NCBI GenBank assembly: GCA_964396055.1
Contig: CAYNDV010000004.1
Location: 15,095-79,094 of the forward strand
Source of the DNA: CAYJPV01 sp964396055
Lineage (GTDB): Bacteria; Acidobacteriota; Vicinamibacteria; Vicinamibacterales; JAKQTR01
Direction of reading: 5' to 3'
DNA: 64,000 nucleotides
The notes beneath the pieces were generated by a model. That model did not search any database. It was not told where the DNA came from and saw only the letters and a list, made by a program, of their open reading frames with translations. Numbering within the stretch: the first letter of the stretch is position 1; each line of letters starts with the position of its first letter. This document shows, one piece after another, positions 33,241 to 42,616 of this stretch. Both the position numbers and the translations under genes were made by a program.

Positions 33241-35235
33241 GTGGACGCCGCCCTGTTCCCTCCGTTCGTGACCGCCGCCGGCCAGCCGGCCGGCGACGGC
33301 ACCGCGGCCGCCGCCCCGCCCGGGCCGGCCGGCGAGTTGTTCGGGGCGGCGCTCGCCACCGCCCTGGAACGCCCGTCCGCAGCCCCGGCGGCGCCTGGGG
33401 CCACCCCGACCGAGCGGAGCGGCGGAGCCGTCCCGCTTCCGGTGCCCGGACGCCCGGCCGACGATCCGGCGTCAGCACCTGTCCTGTGGTTTAACCCCGT
33501 GGCCTGCGCCCTGGTCTGGCAGCCCGACGCGGCGAGGCCTCCGGCCTCCCTCGACCTGGGCGCCGTCACCAGTCCGTTGGCCGATCCACTCGAGGACCAG
33601 ACCGTCGCCGGAGACGAGCAGACCGAGCCGCCGAGCCCCTTCAGTTGCGCGCACCCCGGTGTGCCCGGAGACCCGACGGCGCTGCCCGGATCTGTCGATG
33701 TGATTCCCCTCGACACGTCGGGCCGTGAACCAGGCTCGACCGACGAGCCGCCGCCCGACCATGGGGCCGGCGCGCGCGACCGCGAGGAAGATGCCCCGCC
33801 GGCACCGCGGATCGGGCTGCCCGAAACCGCGAGGCCTGATGGCCTTCCGGTCCTGCCTGTCGCAGTGCCCGGCACCATGGGCATCGAGCCGGTCCGGGTG
33901 GACCGACAGCCGGTTCCAGCCGGTGACCCCGCGGCACACCTCGCCGCGCCGGCCGGGTCTGGCGCGTCGAGGCGCGACACAGACTCCGCCGCGCGAACAC
34001 CTGCGGCGGGCGACCTGCCGACCTCTGGTGCGTTGGCGGCCGGCGTGGTGCCGGCAACCCAGGGACGCGACCATCTCGGCCCGGCGCAGGAAGCAGCCGG
34101 GCCCGCGTGGGAACCGCAGGGGATCGAGGCGGAGCCCCCCCTGCGGGCGCCTTTGCCGGGGGCCAGGCTCGCCGACGCGCCGGCCCCCCATGCCCACGAC
34201 GTCCGCGCCCGCGAATCCAATGTCGATGTGAACCTACCGACCCGGGAAGCCGAGTCGGGGCGCCGGCCGCTGACCGTCGAAGAACTGGTCCGCGCGGCCC
34301 TGCGCGGAGCCGCGGTCGAGACCGCCCGGCCGGAGCGGATTCCCCTGGGCGCGCCGCTGCCCGCGAATCTGAACGCCACGCTCCAGACCGATGCCGCCAG
34401 GGACCTGTTCGCCTCGGCGACGGCTCTGCGCGAGACCCTGCTCCGGCAGGCCGCCGACCGGCCCGTTCCCGCGGCGGCGGCCGAACCCGCCGCGTTCGGG
34501 ACCACCAGGGCCAGGCCGGCGCCCTCGTCCGGACAACAGGCTGACGCGTCCGGGGAGCCGCCAGCGGCCGACCCCCTGCCGGCCAGGCCCGTGCGCGACG
34601 GGGCATGGACCCCGGCAGATAACGAGACCGCGGGTCTCTCTGGCCGGACAGCCGCACCCTCCACCGGCCAGGACGGCGGGGCGCGGTCGGGCTCCGGTGA
34701 GCCTCAGCCACGGCCGAGGCCGCAGACGCACACGTCGGTATCAGCCGACGCGGCCGTGTATGCCGCCGGGACCCGGATGAGCGGCGCGGAACTGGCCAGC
34801 CGTGTGAGCGAACTGGCCCAGCGCCCGGCGGTGGCAACCCCGGCGCCCCCACCGCAGGAACCGACGGCCAACGGCGAACCCCTGAGCCACGCGGTGGTCC
34901 GGTCGCTCAAGTTCCAGTGGGCGCAGGGCGGGGGCGAGGCCCGGCTGCAGTTGCGGCCGGAGTACCTCGGGGACCTGAGCGTGTCCCTGCGCGTGAGCGG
35001 CGCGTCGGTGACGGCGATTCTGTCGGCCGAGTCAGCCTCCGTCCGCGCGTGGATCGACACGCACCAGTCCGACCTCCGCCGTGCCCTCGAAGCCCAGGGC
35101 CTGAGCCTGGACAGCCTCATCATCGACCCTGACGGCCACCCGCAGGAACGCCAGGAGTCGCCCGGCCGGCAGGAGCACCGCGCACCCCACCGCCGCCGCC
35201 ACCCCGACGCCGGCCGGTTCGAGGCGCTGCTGTAA
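33241..35235 (+). CDS. fliK: Hook-length control protein FliK
   Basis: 664 residues from GTG 33241 (AGGA upstream). The first 550 residues are Pro/Ala/Arg-rich, low-complexity and poorly conserved, as expected for the molecular-ruler part. Residues about 554-625 are the conserved hook domain: GGGEARLQLRPEYLGDLSVSL and LRRALEAQGLSLDSLII. It measures the hook and switches export specificity through FlhB. Its stop codon abuts a dispersed palindromic repeat. Confidence 0.85.
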   Translation: MDAALFPPFVTAAGQPAGDGTAAAAPPGPAGELFGAALATALERPSAAPAAPGATPTERSGGAVPLPVPGRPADDPASAPVLWFNPVACALVWQPDAARPPASLDLGAVTSPLADPLEDQTVAGDEQTEPPSPFSCAHPGVPGDPTALPGSVDVIPLDTSGREPGSTDEPPPDHGAGARDREEDAPPAPRIGLPETARPDGLPVLPVAVPGTMGIEPVRVDRQPVPAGDPAAHLAAPAGSGASRRDTDSAARTPAAGDLPTSGALAAGVVPATQGRDHLGPAQEAAGPAWEPQGIEAEPPLRAPLPGARLADAPAPHAHDVRARESNVDVNLPTREAESGRRPLTVEELVRAALRGAAVETARPERIPLGAPLPANLNATLQTDAARDLFASATALRETLLRQAADRPVPAAAAEPAAFGTTRARPAPSSGQQADASGEPPAADPLPARPVRDGAWTPADNETAGLSGRTAAPSTGQDGGARSGSGEPQPRPRPQTHTSVSADAAVYAAGTRMSGAELASRVSELAQRPAVATPAPPPQEPTANGEPLSHAVVRSLKFQWAQGGGEARLQLRPEYLGDLSVSLRVSGASVTAILSAESASVRAWIDTHQSDLRRALEAQGLSLDSLIIDPDGHPQERQESPGRQEHRAPHRRRHPDAGRFEALL

Positions 35236-35297
35236 ATCAACCCCGGGTTGATTTATGCACTGGAGATGCAGGGTGCATAAATCAACCCGGGATTGGT
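35235..35297. repeat. Dispersed palindromic repeat, copy 2
   Basis: Arms CCCGGGTTGATTTATGCAC (35242-35260) and its exact reverse complement (35273-35291) flank a 12-base loop. The left arm is itself an almost perfect smaller palindrome (AAATCAACC...GGTTGATTT). It begins at the fliK stop codon. It shares ATAAATCAAYCCGGGATTG with the copy at 12247-12304. It would form a strong hairpin at the 3' end of the first flagellar transcript. Confidence 0.75.
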
Positions 35298-35400
35298 ACG
35301 TGTCGGTCTACCGTCACCTGGTCCGGCCCGGCGGCCGGCCCAGGGTCGGCTTCCATTCCTGAAGATCCATCCAGTCAGCTACTTGCAGCCTGGCGTGGGC

Positions 35401-35414
35401 GGCATCCTCCTTGC
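35401..35414 (+). promoter_or_regulatory. Sigma-54-type promoter for the fliL operon
   Basis: GGCAT-CCTCC-TTGC, with correct GG/GC spacing. It is in the 231-base gap after fliK; the start would be near 35426, 41 bases before fliL. Confidence 0.6.
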
Positions 35415-35466
35415 CTAACACCCTTGCGGACGCACATGACGTGCGCCCCGAGGGTGATTCCGAAAC

Positions 35467-35982
35467 ATGGCCAAAGAGACTCCGGAGACGCCGGCGCCCC
35501 TGCCCGGGAAGAACAAGTCGAGCAAGAAGGGCCTCATCATCGGCCTGGCCGTGGCGATGGTCGCCGCCGCCGCCGGCGGCGGGGCGGCGTACTGGAAATG
35601 GGGCATGGCCGCCGCCAGCGCGGCTGCGCCGGCCGCCCACGCGGCGCCGGTTCCCGCCGTCGTCGAGGAACCCGGCATGGTGCCGTTCGAGCCGTTCCTG
35701 GTCAACCTCGCCGATGAGGGCGGGCAGTCGTACCTGCGGGTGACGCTGAACCTGCTGGTGGCCAGCGAAGAAGAGGCGAAAACGCTCGAAGGCAAGCCCG
35801 TCGTGCGCACCATGATGCGCTCGGCCGTGCTCGAAGTGCTCTCGACCCAGACGGCCGCCCAGCTCGTCACGCCGGAAGGCAAGGCGGAACTCAAGAAGGC
35901 GATTGCCGCCAAGATCGACTCCCTCAAGCTTCATGTCCGGGTGCACGATGTCCTCTTCTCCGACTTCGTCGTTCAGCAGTGA
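35467..35982 (+). CDS. fliL: Flagellar basal body-associated protein FliL
   Basis: 171 residues. A lysine-rich N-terminus (KNKSSKKG) precedes one membrane helix (about 23-42), then an Ala/Pro linker and the periplasmic FliL domain (FEPFLVNLADEGGQSYLRVTL ... RVHDVLFSDFVVQ). FliL surrounds the stator. motA/motB, often neighbours, are not here. Confidence 0.9.
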   Translation: MAKETPETPAPLPGKNKSSKKGLIIGLAVAMVAAAAGGGAAYWKWGMAAASAAAPAAHAAPVPAVVEEPGMVPFEPFLVNLADEGGQSYLRVTLNLLVASEEEAKTLEGKPVVRTMMRSAVLEVLSTQTAAQLVTPEGKAELKKAIAAKIDSLKLHVRVHDVLFSDFVVQQ

Positions 35983-36331
35983 CGCCGCTGCCCAGCCCGG
36001 GTGCGTCCAGTCCCCGCAGGCGCCCAGGGCGAACCCGGGGACCCCGGCCGCGCCCGCTGCGGCCCCGGGCAACGAACCACTTTTCCCGGGCCTGATGGAC
36101 GTCTCGCTGCCCGTGGCCGTCCGCCTCGGGTCCGGCGCCATCACCGTCGGCGACTGCCTCGCGCTGCGGCCGCACAGCATCGTCCGTCTGACGCAGAACG
36201 TCGGCACGGACCTCGACCTCGTGGTCAACGGCGAAACCGTGGCCCGGGGCGAGGTGGCGATCGTCGACGACAGCACGTCCATTCGCCTCACCGACATCTC
36301 CGTGACGCCGGGCGACGGAGTGCCCGCATGA
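35948..36331 (+). CDS. fliN: FliN-type switch protein (first copy)
   Basis: 127 residues from ATG 35948, overlapping fliL by 35 bases; ATG 35933 and ATG 36095 are alternatives. After an Ala/Pro-rich stretch the SpoA/FliN domain is complete: MDVSLPVAVRLGSGAI, LRPHSIVRL, DLVVNGETVARGEVAIVDD. It would form the lower C-ring. A second, longer FliN/FliY-type protein is encoded at 45184-45954. Confidence 0.82.
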   Translation: MSSSPTSSFSSDAAAQPGCVQSPQAPRANPGTPAAPAAAPGNEPLFPGLMDVSLPVAVRLGSGAITVGDCLALRPHSIVRLTQNVGTDLDLVVNGETVARGEVAIVDDSTSIRLTDISVTPGDGVPA

Positions 36332-36690
36332 TCGCGTGGGCCCTGCTGGCGCAGGAGTCGCCCCTGCCGTCCGCGGTGGATGGCACGGTGCTCCGGGCGT
36401 TTGCCGGCGTCGTTCTCGTCCTGGGGCTGGTGATCGGGCTGGCGATCCTGCTGCGCCGCGGCGTGCTCAGGCTGCCGGGGCAGCATGGGGCGCGGGTCCT
36501 GTCGGTGGAGACGGCGCTGTCGCTCGGCGATCGGCGGTCGGTCGTGATCGTCAACGCCGAGGGCCGGCGGTTCCTGCTGGGCCTCTCGACGACGCAGGTG
36601 AACCTGCTCAGCGAACTCGGGCCCACGCGGGCGAACTTCGACCGGGCCCTCGACCGCGCCACCTCGTCGTCTCCGGTGGAGCCCGCATGA
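36328..36690 (+). CDS. fliO: Flagellar biosynthesis protein FliO
   Basis: 120 residues from ATG 36328 (ATGA overlap with fliN). One membrane helix (about residues 24-42), then the small conserved ARVLSVETALSLGDRRSVVIV domain. FliO helps assemble the FliP ring. Position between fliN and fliP supports the name. Confidence 0.83.
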   Translation: MIAWALLAQESPLPSAVDGTVLRAFAGVVLVLGLVIGLAILLRRGVLRLPGQHGARVLSVETALSLGDRRSVVIVNAEGRRFLLGLSTTQVNLLSELGPTRANFDRALDRATSSSPVEPA

Positions 36691-37433
36691 CCCGCTCGCT
36701 CGTTCTGGCGGCCGTGCTGCTGGCGCTGACGGCGTCGCCGGTCCTGGCGCAGGCGGCTGCGCCGCAGCCGCCGACGCGCCTCGACGTGCGGGTGGACGGC
36801 CTCGGCAGCGTGTCGGCGCCGATGGAAGTGGCGGTCCTCCTCACGCTGCTCACCTTCCTGCCGGCCATCCTCGTGACGATGACCTCGTTTACGCGGATCG
36901 TGATCGTGTTCCACTTCCTGCGGCAGGCGCTGGGCACGCAGGAGGTGCCGTCGAACCAGATCCTGATCGGGCTGGCGCTGTTCCTGACGGCGTTCATCAT
37001 GGCGCCGGTGGGCACGGCCATCAACGACGCGGCGGTGCAGCCGGCCATGGCCGGCACGCTGAGCGTCTCCGATGCCATCTCGAAGGCCGTGCCGCCCCTG
37101 CGCGACTTCATGCTGAAGCAGACGCGCGAGACGGATCTGGCGCTCTTCGTGGAACTCAGCAAGGCGCCCCGCCCGAAGAGCCCGTCGGATCTGCCGATGC
37201 GGGTGGTCATCCCGGCCTACATCACCTCGGAAGTGAAGACGGGCTTCCAGATGGGGTTCTTCGTGTTCGTGCCGTTCCTGCTCATCGACCTGGTCGTCTC
37301 GACCACCCTGTTGTCGATGGGCATGATGCAGTTGCCGCCGGCGATGATCTCGCTGCCGTTCAAGCTGCTGCTCTTCGTCACCGTCGACGGCTGGTCCCTG
37401 GTGGTCAGCTCGCTCGTGCGGAGCTTCGCGTAG
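36687..37433 (+). CDS. fliP: Export gate protein FliP
   Basis: 248 residues, ATGA overlap with fliO. Signal peptide ending VLAQA, then four membrane segments; LTFLPAILVTMTSFTRIVIV and PSNQILIGLALFLT are family signatures, and the C-terminal MGMMQLPPAMISLPFKLLLF is highly conserved. Core of the type III export gate. Confidence 0.95.
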   Translation: MTRSLVLAAVLLALTASPVLAQAAAPQPPTRLDVRVDGLGSVSAPMEVAVLLTLLTFLPAILVTMTSFTRIVIVFHFLRQALGTQEVPSNQILIGLALFLTAFIMAPVGTAINDAAVQPAMAGTLSVSDAISKAVPPLRDFMLKQTRETDLALFVELSKAPRPKSPSDLPMRVVIPAYITSEVKTGFQMGFFVFVPFLLIDLVVSTTLLSMGMMQLPPAMISLPFKLLLFVTVDGWSLVVSSLVRSFA

Positions 37434-37442
37434 GAGACGCCC

Positions 37443-37712
37443 GTGCCCGAGGCCCTGATTGTCGGCATCACGCGCCAAGCCATCGAGGTGGCGCTGATCG
37501 TATCGCTGCCCATGCTGCTGGCGGGCCTGGTGGCGGGCGTCCTGGTCAGCCTGCTGCAGACGGTGACGTCGATCCACGACAGCGTCCTGGCGTTCATCCC
37601 GCGGGCGCTGGCCATCTTCGCGGTGTTCGCCCTGACGTTCCCCTGGATGCTCCGCGTCATCGCGGCCTTCTCGCGGCAGCTGCTGATGCGGCTGCCGGAG
37701 TTCGTGCGATGA
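37443..37712 (+). CDS. fliQ: Export gate protein FliQ
   Basis: 89 residues from GTG 37443. Two membrane helices with ALIVSLPMLLAGLVAGVLVS and LLQTVTSIHDSVLAFIPR, the standard FliQ pattern and length. Ends inside the fliR start. Confidence 0.93.
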   Translation: MPEALIVGITRQAIEVALIVSLPMLLAGLVAGVLVSLLQTVTSIHDSVLAFIPRALAIFAVFALTFPWMLRVIAAFSRQLLMRLPEFVR

Positions 37713-38467
37713 ACGATCCGCTGCCGCTCGTGGCGCTCGGGATTCTCCTGGTGCGCCCCGGCATGCTGATCCTCGCGACGCCGATCTTCGGCGGCACCTT
37801 CGTGCCGCCGCACGTACGCCTGGCCCTGACCGTTGTGCTCGCCGTGATCCTGCTGCCGGCCGTGCCGGTGCCGCAGCCCGCGTCGGCGATCGGGCTCGCG
37901 CTCGTCGTGGCCGGCGAGGCGGCTGTGGGCCTGGCGCTGTCGATGTCGATTCGGGCGCTGGTGGCCGGCGCGGAGCTGGCGGGCCAGGTGGCCGGGTTCC
38001 AGATCGGCGTGTCCTACGCGGCCCTGGTCGATCCCCTGACCGGCGCCCGCAACAACGTGCTGTCGCTCCTCTACGGGTCGCTCGCGATGGTGGCGTTCCT
38101 CGGGGTCAACGGCCACCACGCCCTGCTGCGAGCCCTGGTGGCGTCCTACGACGCGCTGCCGCCCGGCAACTGGCCCGTCGTCGCCGGCATGGGGGCCGGG
38201 GTGGGGCGCCTGCTGGGCCTGGTCTTCACCCTGGGCACGCAGCTGGCGATGCCCATCATCGTCGTCCTGCTGCTCGTCGAGGTGGTGCTGGGGCTCGTGT
38301 CGCGCGTCGCCCCGGCCCTGAACCTGATGGTGGTCGGCTTCCCCCTGCGGGTCGGGGTCGGCCTGCTGGTGCTGGCGACGGGCATCCAGGTGGTGCCCGG
38401 CGCGATCGCGCGGTACGCGCCGGCGGCCCTCGAGGCGGCCGTGCGGCTGGCCTGGGCGCCGCGGTGA
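37709..38467 (+). CDS. fliR: Export gate protein FliR
   Basis: 252 residues, ATGA overlap with fliQ. Six or so membrane segments; RPGMLILATPIFGG and GFQIGVSYAALVDPLTG match the family. Completes the FliPQR gate. Confidence 0.93.
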   Translation: MNDPLPLVALGILLVRPGMLILATPIFGGTFVPPHVRLALTVVLAVILLPAVPVPQPASAIGLALVVAGEAAVGLALSMSIRALVAGAELAGQVAGFQIGVSYAALVDPLTGARNNVLSLLYGSLAMVAFLGVNGHHALLRALVASYDALPPGNWPVVAGMGAGVGRLLGLVFTLGTQLAMPIIVVLLLVEVVLGLVSRVAPALNLMVVGFPLRVGVGLLVLATGIQVVPGAIARYAPAALEAAVRLAWAPR

Positions 38468-38477
38468 GGGAGCGGGC

Positions 38478-39542
38478 ATGAGCACGGACCGCACCGAGAA
38501 ACCCACCGCGAAACGCCTGCGGGACGCCCGGGAAAAGGGGCAGCTCCCGCGGAGCCGCGATCTGGGCCAGGCCGGCGCGCTGCTCGCGTGCGTCATCACG
38601 CTGGCGTGGATGGGCGATCGGATGGCGGCCATCCTCACGACCGCAATCAAATCGTCGCTCGAGCGGATGGGCGACAACCCGCTGGCCGGCGTGAGCGCGG
38701 GCGAGGTGACCTCCCTGGCCGTGTCGAACTCCTTCGCGCTGGCCGCCATTGTCGGCCCCGTTGCCGCCGCCTCCATCCTGGCGGTGCTGGCGCTGCAGAC
38801 GGCGCAGGGCGGGTTCGTGTTCGCCAGCGAGGCCCTGACTTTCGATTTCACCAAGCTGAGTCCCGTCCAGGGGTTCAAGCGCCTCGGGTTCTCGCAGAGC
38901 GGCGTCGAGCTGATCAAGGCCATGGTGGCGGCCACGGTGATCGGCGTCCTGGGCTGGCAGGCCGTGCGCGCCATGCTCGACCAGAGCCTCGGATTCGCGC
39001 GGGTGAATGCCGTGCCGGCCGCCTCCGTGGGCTGGGACGGCCTGCTGTCGCTCCTGCGCAAGGCGGCCATCGCGATGTTCGTCCTGGCGGCCGCCGACTA
39101 CGGCGTGCAGCGCTGGCGGTTCATGAAGCAGCAGCGCATGACCAAGCAGGAAGTGCGCGACGAGTTCCGCCTGCAGGAAGGCAATCCGGAAGTGAAGGGG
39201 CGCGTGCGCCGCATCCAGCGCGACCTGGTGCGCCGGCGGATGCTGGCCGCGGTGCCGTCGGCGACGGTGGTCATCACCAACCCGACCCACTTCGCCGTGG
39301 CGCTCGAATACAACCGCGCCGTGCTGCCCGCGCCGCGGGTGGTGGCCAAGGGCCAGTCCTACATGGCCCTGCGCATCCGCGAGATCGCCCGCCAGCACGG
39401 GGTTCCCATCGTCGAGAACCCGCCCCTGGCCCGCGCGCTCTACAAGGGCGCCGAAGTGGGCGACGTGATTCCGGGCCCGTTGTTCGAGGCGGTCGCCGAG
39501 GTGCTCGCGTACCTGATCCGGCTCCGCCAGTTGGTGCTGTGA
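38478..39542 (+). CDS. flhB: Export specificity switch protein FlhB
   Basis: 354 residues. N-terminal TEKPTAKRLRDAREKGQLPR, four membrane segments, and a cytoplasmic domain with the self-cleaving NPTH (VVITNPTHFAVALEYN) intact. It works with FliK to switch from hook to filament export. Confidence 0.95.
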   Translation: MSTDRTEKPTAKRLRDAREKGQLPRSRDLGQAGALLACVITLAWMGDRMAAILTTAIKSSLERMGDNPLAGVSAGEVTSLAVSNSFALAAIVGPVAAASILAVLALQTAQGGFVFASEALTFDFTKLSPVQGFKRLGFSQSGVELIKAMVAATVIGVLGWQAVRAMLDQSLGFARVNAVPAASVGWDGLLSLLRKAAIAMFVLAAADYGVQRWRFMKQQRMTKQEVRDEFRLQEGNPEVKGRVRRIQRDLVRRRMLAAVPSATVVITNPTHFAVALEYNRAVLPAPRVVAKGQSYMALRIREIARQHGVPIVENPPLARALYKGAEVGDVIPGPLFEAVAEVLAYLIRLRQLVL

Positions 39543-39558
39543 CGCCGCGCTGGAGAGG

Positions 39559-41613
39559 ATGAAGATGTCGGCACAACCCACCATCGCCCTGCAGGCCCAG
39601 CGGGCCGCGAAACTGGTCGGCCCGGGCGCCGTCGTGGCCGCGGTCGGCCTGATGATCGTCCCGCTGCCGCCCTTCATGCTCGACGTGCTGCTGTCGGCCG
39701 ACATCGGCCTGGCCGTCGTCCTGCTGCTGACCGCCGTCTACATCCGCAAGCCCATCGAGTTCTCGGCGTTCCCGTCAATCCTGCTGCTGCTTACGCTGCT
39801 GCGCCTGTCGCTCAACGTGGCCGGCACCCGGCTCATCCTGCTGCACGGCCACGAGGGCGTGGACGCCGCAGGCCACGTCATCATGGCCTTCGGCCAGTTC
39901 GTGGTGGGCGCGAACTTCGTGGTCGGCATCGTCGTCTTCCTCGTGCTGATCGCCATCCAGTTCGTGGTCATCAACCACGGCGCGGTCCGCATCTCGGAAG
40001 TCACCGCCCGCTTCACCCTCGACGCCCTGCCCGGCCGCCAGATGGCCATCGACGCCGACCTGAACGCCGGCATCATCGACGACCGCGAGGCGAAGGCCCG
40101 GCGCGACCAGGTGCGGCGGGAGGCCGACTTCTACGGCGCGATGGACGGCGCCATCCGCTTCACCCAGCGCGACGCGGTGGCCGCCATCCTCATCACGGGC
40201 ATCAACATCGTCGCGGGCCTGCTCATCGGCGTGCTGCAGCAGGGCATGGACATCGGCGCCGCGGCCGAGACCTTTACCATCCTGACCGTCGGCGAGGGCC
40301 TCGTCACGGCCGTGCCGGCCCTGCTCGTGTCGATGGCCGGCGCCCTGGTGACGACCCGGGCCACCACCGAGTCGGACCTCGGCGAAGAAGTGGCGAGCCA
40401 GCTGCTGACCGGGGTCCGGCCCATGGCCGTCGGCGCCGGCGTGCTGGTGGCCCTGGCGCTCATCCCGGGCCTGCCGAAGATGGCCTTCTTCATGGTCGCG
40501 GGCCTGATGGGGACGGCCGCCTACCTCAACCGGCAGCTGGCGAAGGCCGAGCCCGAGAAGGCCGAGGAAACGGCGGCGCCGCCCAGCGACTCGCTCGACG
40601 CGGCGGTGACCGTCGACCCGATTGCCGTCGAGATCGGGTACGCGCTCGTGTCGCTCGTGGACGAGCAGCAGGGCGGGACGCTGCTGTCCAGGGTGCGCGG
40701 CATCCGGCGCCAGATTGCCACCGACACCGGCGTGGTCGTGCCGCCGGTGCACGTGGCCGACAACCTCCAGCTGGCGCCGCGCGGCTACGCCATCCTCATC
40801 AAGGGCGTGGAAGTGGCCAAGGCCGAGCTCTATCCGGATCGGATGCTCGCCATCAACCCGGGCACCGCGACGCTGCCGCTCGACGGCATCCAGACGCGGG
40901 AGCCGGCGTTCGGGCTGCCGGCCTGGTGGATCCAGAGCGAACACCGCGACCGGGCTTCAGCGGCCGGGTACACCGTCGTGGACGCCACGACGGCCCTGTC
41001 CACGCACGTGTCCGAGACCGTCCGCGCCTTCCTGCCGGACCTCCTCGGCCGCCAGCAGGTGAAGGACATGGTGGACCGGCTGGCCCAGACGGCCCCGAAG
41101 CTGGTCGAAGACGTGGTGCCGAAGGTGCTGTCGCTCGGCGACGTGCAGCGCGTGCTGCGGCAGCTGCTGCGCGAGCGGGTGCCCGTCAAGGACCTGGCGA
41201 CCATCATCGAAACCATGGCCGACGCCGCGGCGCTCTCCAAGGACACCGACCTGCTGACCGAAGGCGTCCGGCAGGCCCTGGGACGGGCGATCTGCCGCCA
41301 GTACCAGAACGAACGCGGCGAGCTGCCCACCATCAACCTCGCCCCGTCCCTGGAAGAGCGGCTGCTGGGGTCGCTGGTCCGCACCGAGCAGGGGCCGGTC
41401 CTGGCGCTGGACCCGCGGGAGGCCCAGAACCTGGCGGCCAAAATCGGCCGGGCCTTCGAAACCGCGATGGCACAACCCGTGCTTCTGTGCTCGGCGGGGT
41501 TGCGTCCGCACCTCTGGCGGTTGTTCTCGCGGGTGCTGCCTCATGTCGGGGTGCTGTCGCATCCCGAGGTTCCCACTCACGTGAAGGTGGCGCCTGTCGC
41601 CGTGCTCGACTGA
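39559..41613 (+). CDS. flhA: Export gate protein FlhA
   Basis: 684 residues from ATG 39559 (ATG 39565 possible). About eight N-terminal membrane helices, the conserved FHIPEP-type loop (ITARFTLDALPGRQMAIDADLNAG here beginning VTARFTLDALPG), and a soluble C-terminal half from about residue 340 that receives chaperone-substrate complexes. Confidence 0.95.
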   Translation: MKMSAQPTIALQAQRAAKLVGPGAVVAAVGLMIVPLPPFMLDVLLSADIGLAVVLLLTAVYIRKPIEFSAFPSILLLLTLLRLSLNVAGTRLILLHGHEGVDAAGHVIMAFGQFVVGANFVVGIVVFLVLIAIQFVVINHGAVRISEVTARFTLDALPGRQMAIDADLNAGIIDDREAKARRDQVRREADFYGAMDGAIRFTQRDAVAAILITGINIVAGLLIGVLQQGMDIGAAAETFTILTVGEGLVTAVPALLVSMAGALVTTRATTESDLGEEVASQLLTGVRPMAVGAGVLVALALIPGLPKMAFFMVAGLMGTAAYLNRQLAKAEPEKAEETAAPPSDSLDAAVTVDPIAVEIGYALVSLVDEQQGGTLLSRVRGIRRQIATDTGVVVPPVHVADNLQLAPRGYAILIKGVEVAKAELYPDRMLAINPGTATLPLDGIQTREPAFGLPAWWIQSEHRDRASAAGYTVVDATTALSTHVSETVRAFLPDLLGRQQVKDMVDRLAQTAPKLVEDVVPKVLSLGDVQRVLRQLLRERVPVKDLATIIETMADAAALSKDTDLLTEGVRQALGRAICRQYQNERGELPTINLAPSLEERLLGSLVRTEQGPVLALDPREAQNLAAKIGRAFETAMAQPVLLCSAGLRPHLWRLFSRVLPHVGVLSHPEVPTHVKVAPVAVLD

Positions 41614-41614
41614 T

Positions 41615-42616
41615 ATGTATCTGAGGACCTACCGCGGATCTTCCGTCAGGGACCTGCTGGCGCAGGCCAAAATCGAGCTCGGGCCCGACGCCCTGGTGCT
41701 GTCGACCCGGATGGTCTCGGCCGGCGGCCTGCGTGGCCTGCTGGGCGGCCGGGCCATCGAACTGGTGGCCGCCACGGAGCGGCAGGTGTCGAAAAACCGG
41801 ACGGCCGAGCCTTCCCGCCGTCACGTGCCGGCTCCGATTCCGGCCCCCGAAAACGAAATCGCCGCCCGCCTGTGTGCGACCGGGCTCGACCGGAGCCTGG
41901 CCCTGGAAGTGGCCGCCGCAGTCCCGACCGGCCGCCGCAGAGCCGCGTCGGCCACCGCCATCCGTCAGGTGCTGGCCGAGCGGCTGACCCCTCTGGCGAC
42001 GGGCGGAGAGGACTACCGGCCCATCGAAGTGTTTGTCGGCCCCCCGGGCGTAGGTAAGACCACGACGATTGCCAAGATCGCCTCGCAGGAACGGGCGAAA
42101 CACGGTCGCCGGCTGACGCTGGTGTCGGCTGACGGCTACCGCGTGGGCGCGGTCGAACAGCTGCGCCTCTATGCGGACATCGTCGGGTCGCCGTTCAAGG
42201 TCGCGCGCAACGCCGCCGAGCTCGACAAGGTCCTGACCGAGACCCGCGGGCCGGTGCTCGTGGACACCGCCGGCCGCACGCCCCGTGACGGGGTGGCGCA
42301 GGACCTGTTCACCGTGCTGCGCGGCCGCCGGGACGTGCGCACGCACCTCGTGTTGTCGGCGGCCCTCGGGGCGGCCGACATGGATCGGACCATCGACCAG
42401 TACCGGTGCGCGGAGCCGCACCGCATCGCCTTTTCCCGCCTCGATGAAGCCGAGACGCTCTCGCCGCTGGTCGGCCTGCTGCGTTCTCAGCAGTTGCCCG
42501 TGTCGTATCTGGGAACCGGCCAGCGCGTGCCGGAGGACCTGGACCGGGCCACCGGGGCCCTGCTCGCCGCGCTGGCGCTCGGCGAGTCCCCCTGCCTGGC
42601 AGCGAGGCCCGCATGA
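41615..42616 (+). CDS. flhF: Flagellar SRP-type GTPase FlhF
   Basis: 333 residues. The N-terminal MYLRTYRGSSVRDLLAQAK is the FlhF B-domain start. GTPase motifs: VGPPGVGKTTTIAKIA (G1) and VDTAGR (G3); the G4 position reads SRLDEAE, where TKxD is usual. It is shorter than many FlhF because the N-terminal linker is compact. FlhF sets flagellar position, usually polar, together with FlhG, which follows with ATGA overlap. Confidence 0.9.
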   Translation: MYLRTYRGSSVRDLLAQAKIELGPDALVLSTRMVSAGGLRGLLGGRAIELVAATERQVSKNRTAEPSRRHVPAPIPAPENEIAARLCATGLDRSLALEVAAAVPTGRRRAASATAIRQVLAERLTPLATGGEDYRPIEVFVGPPGVGKTTTIAKIASQERAKHGRRLTLVSADGYRVGAVEQLRLYADIVGSPFKVARNAAELDKVLTETRGPVLVDTAGRTPRDGVAQDLFTVLRGRRDVRTHLVLSAALGAADMDRTIDQYRCAEPHRIAFSRLDEAETLSPLVGLLRSQQLPVSYLGTGQRVPEDLDRATGALLAALALGESPCLAARPA

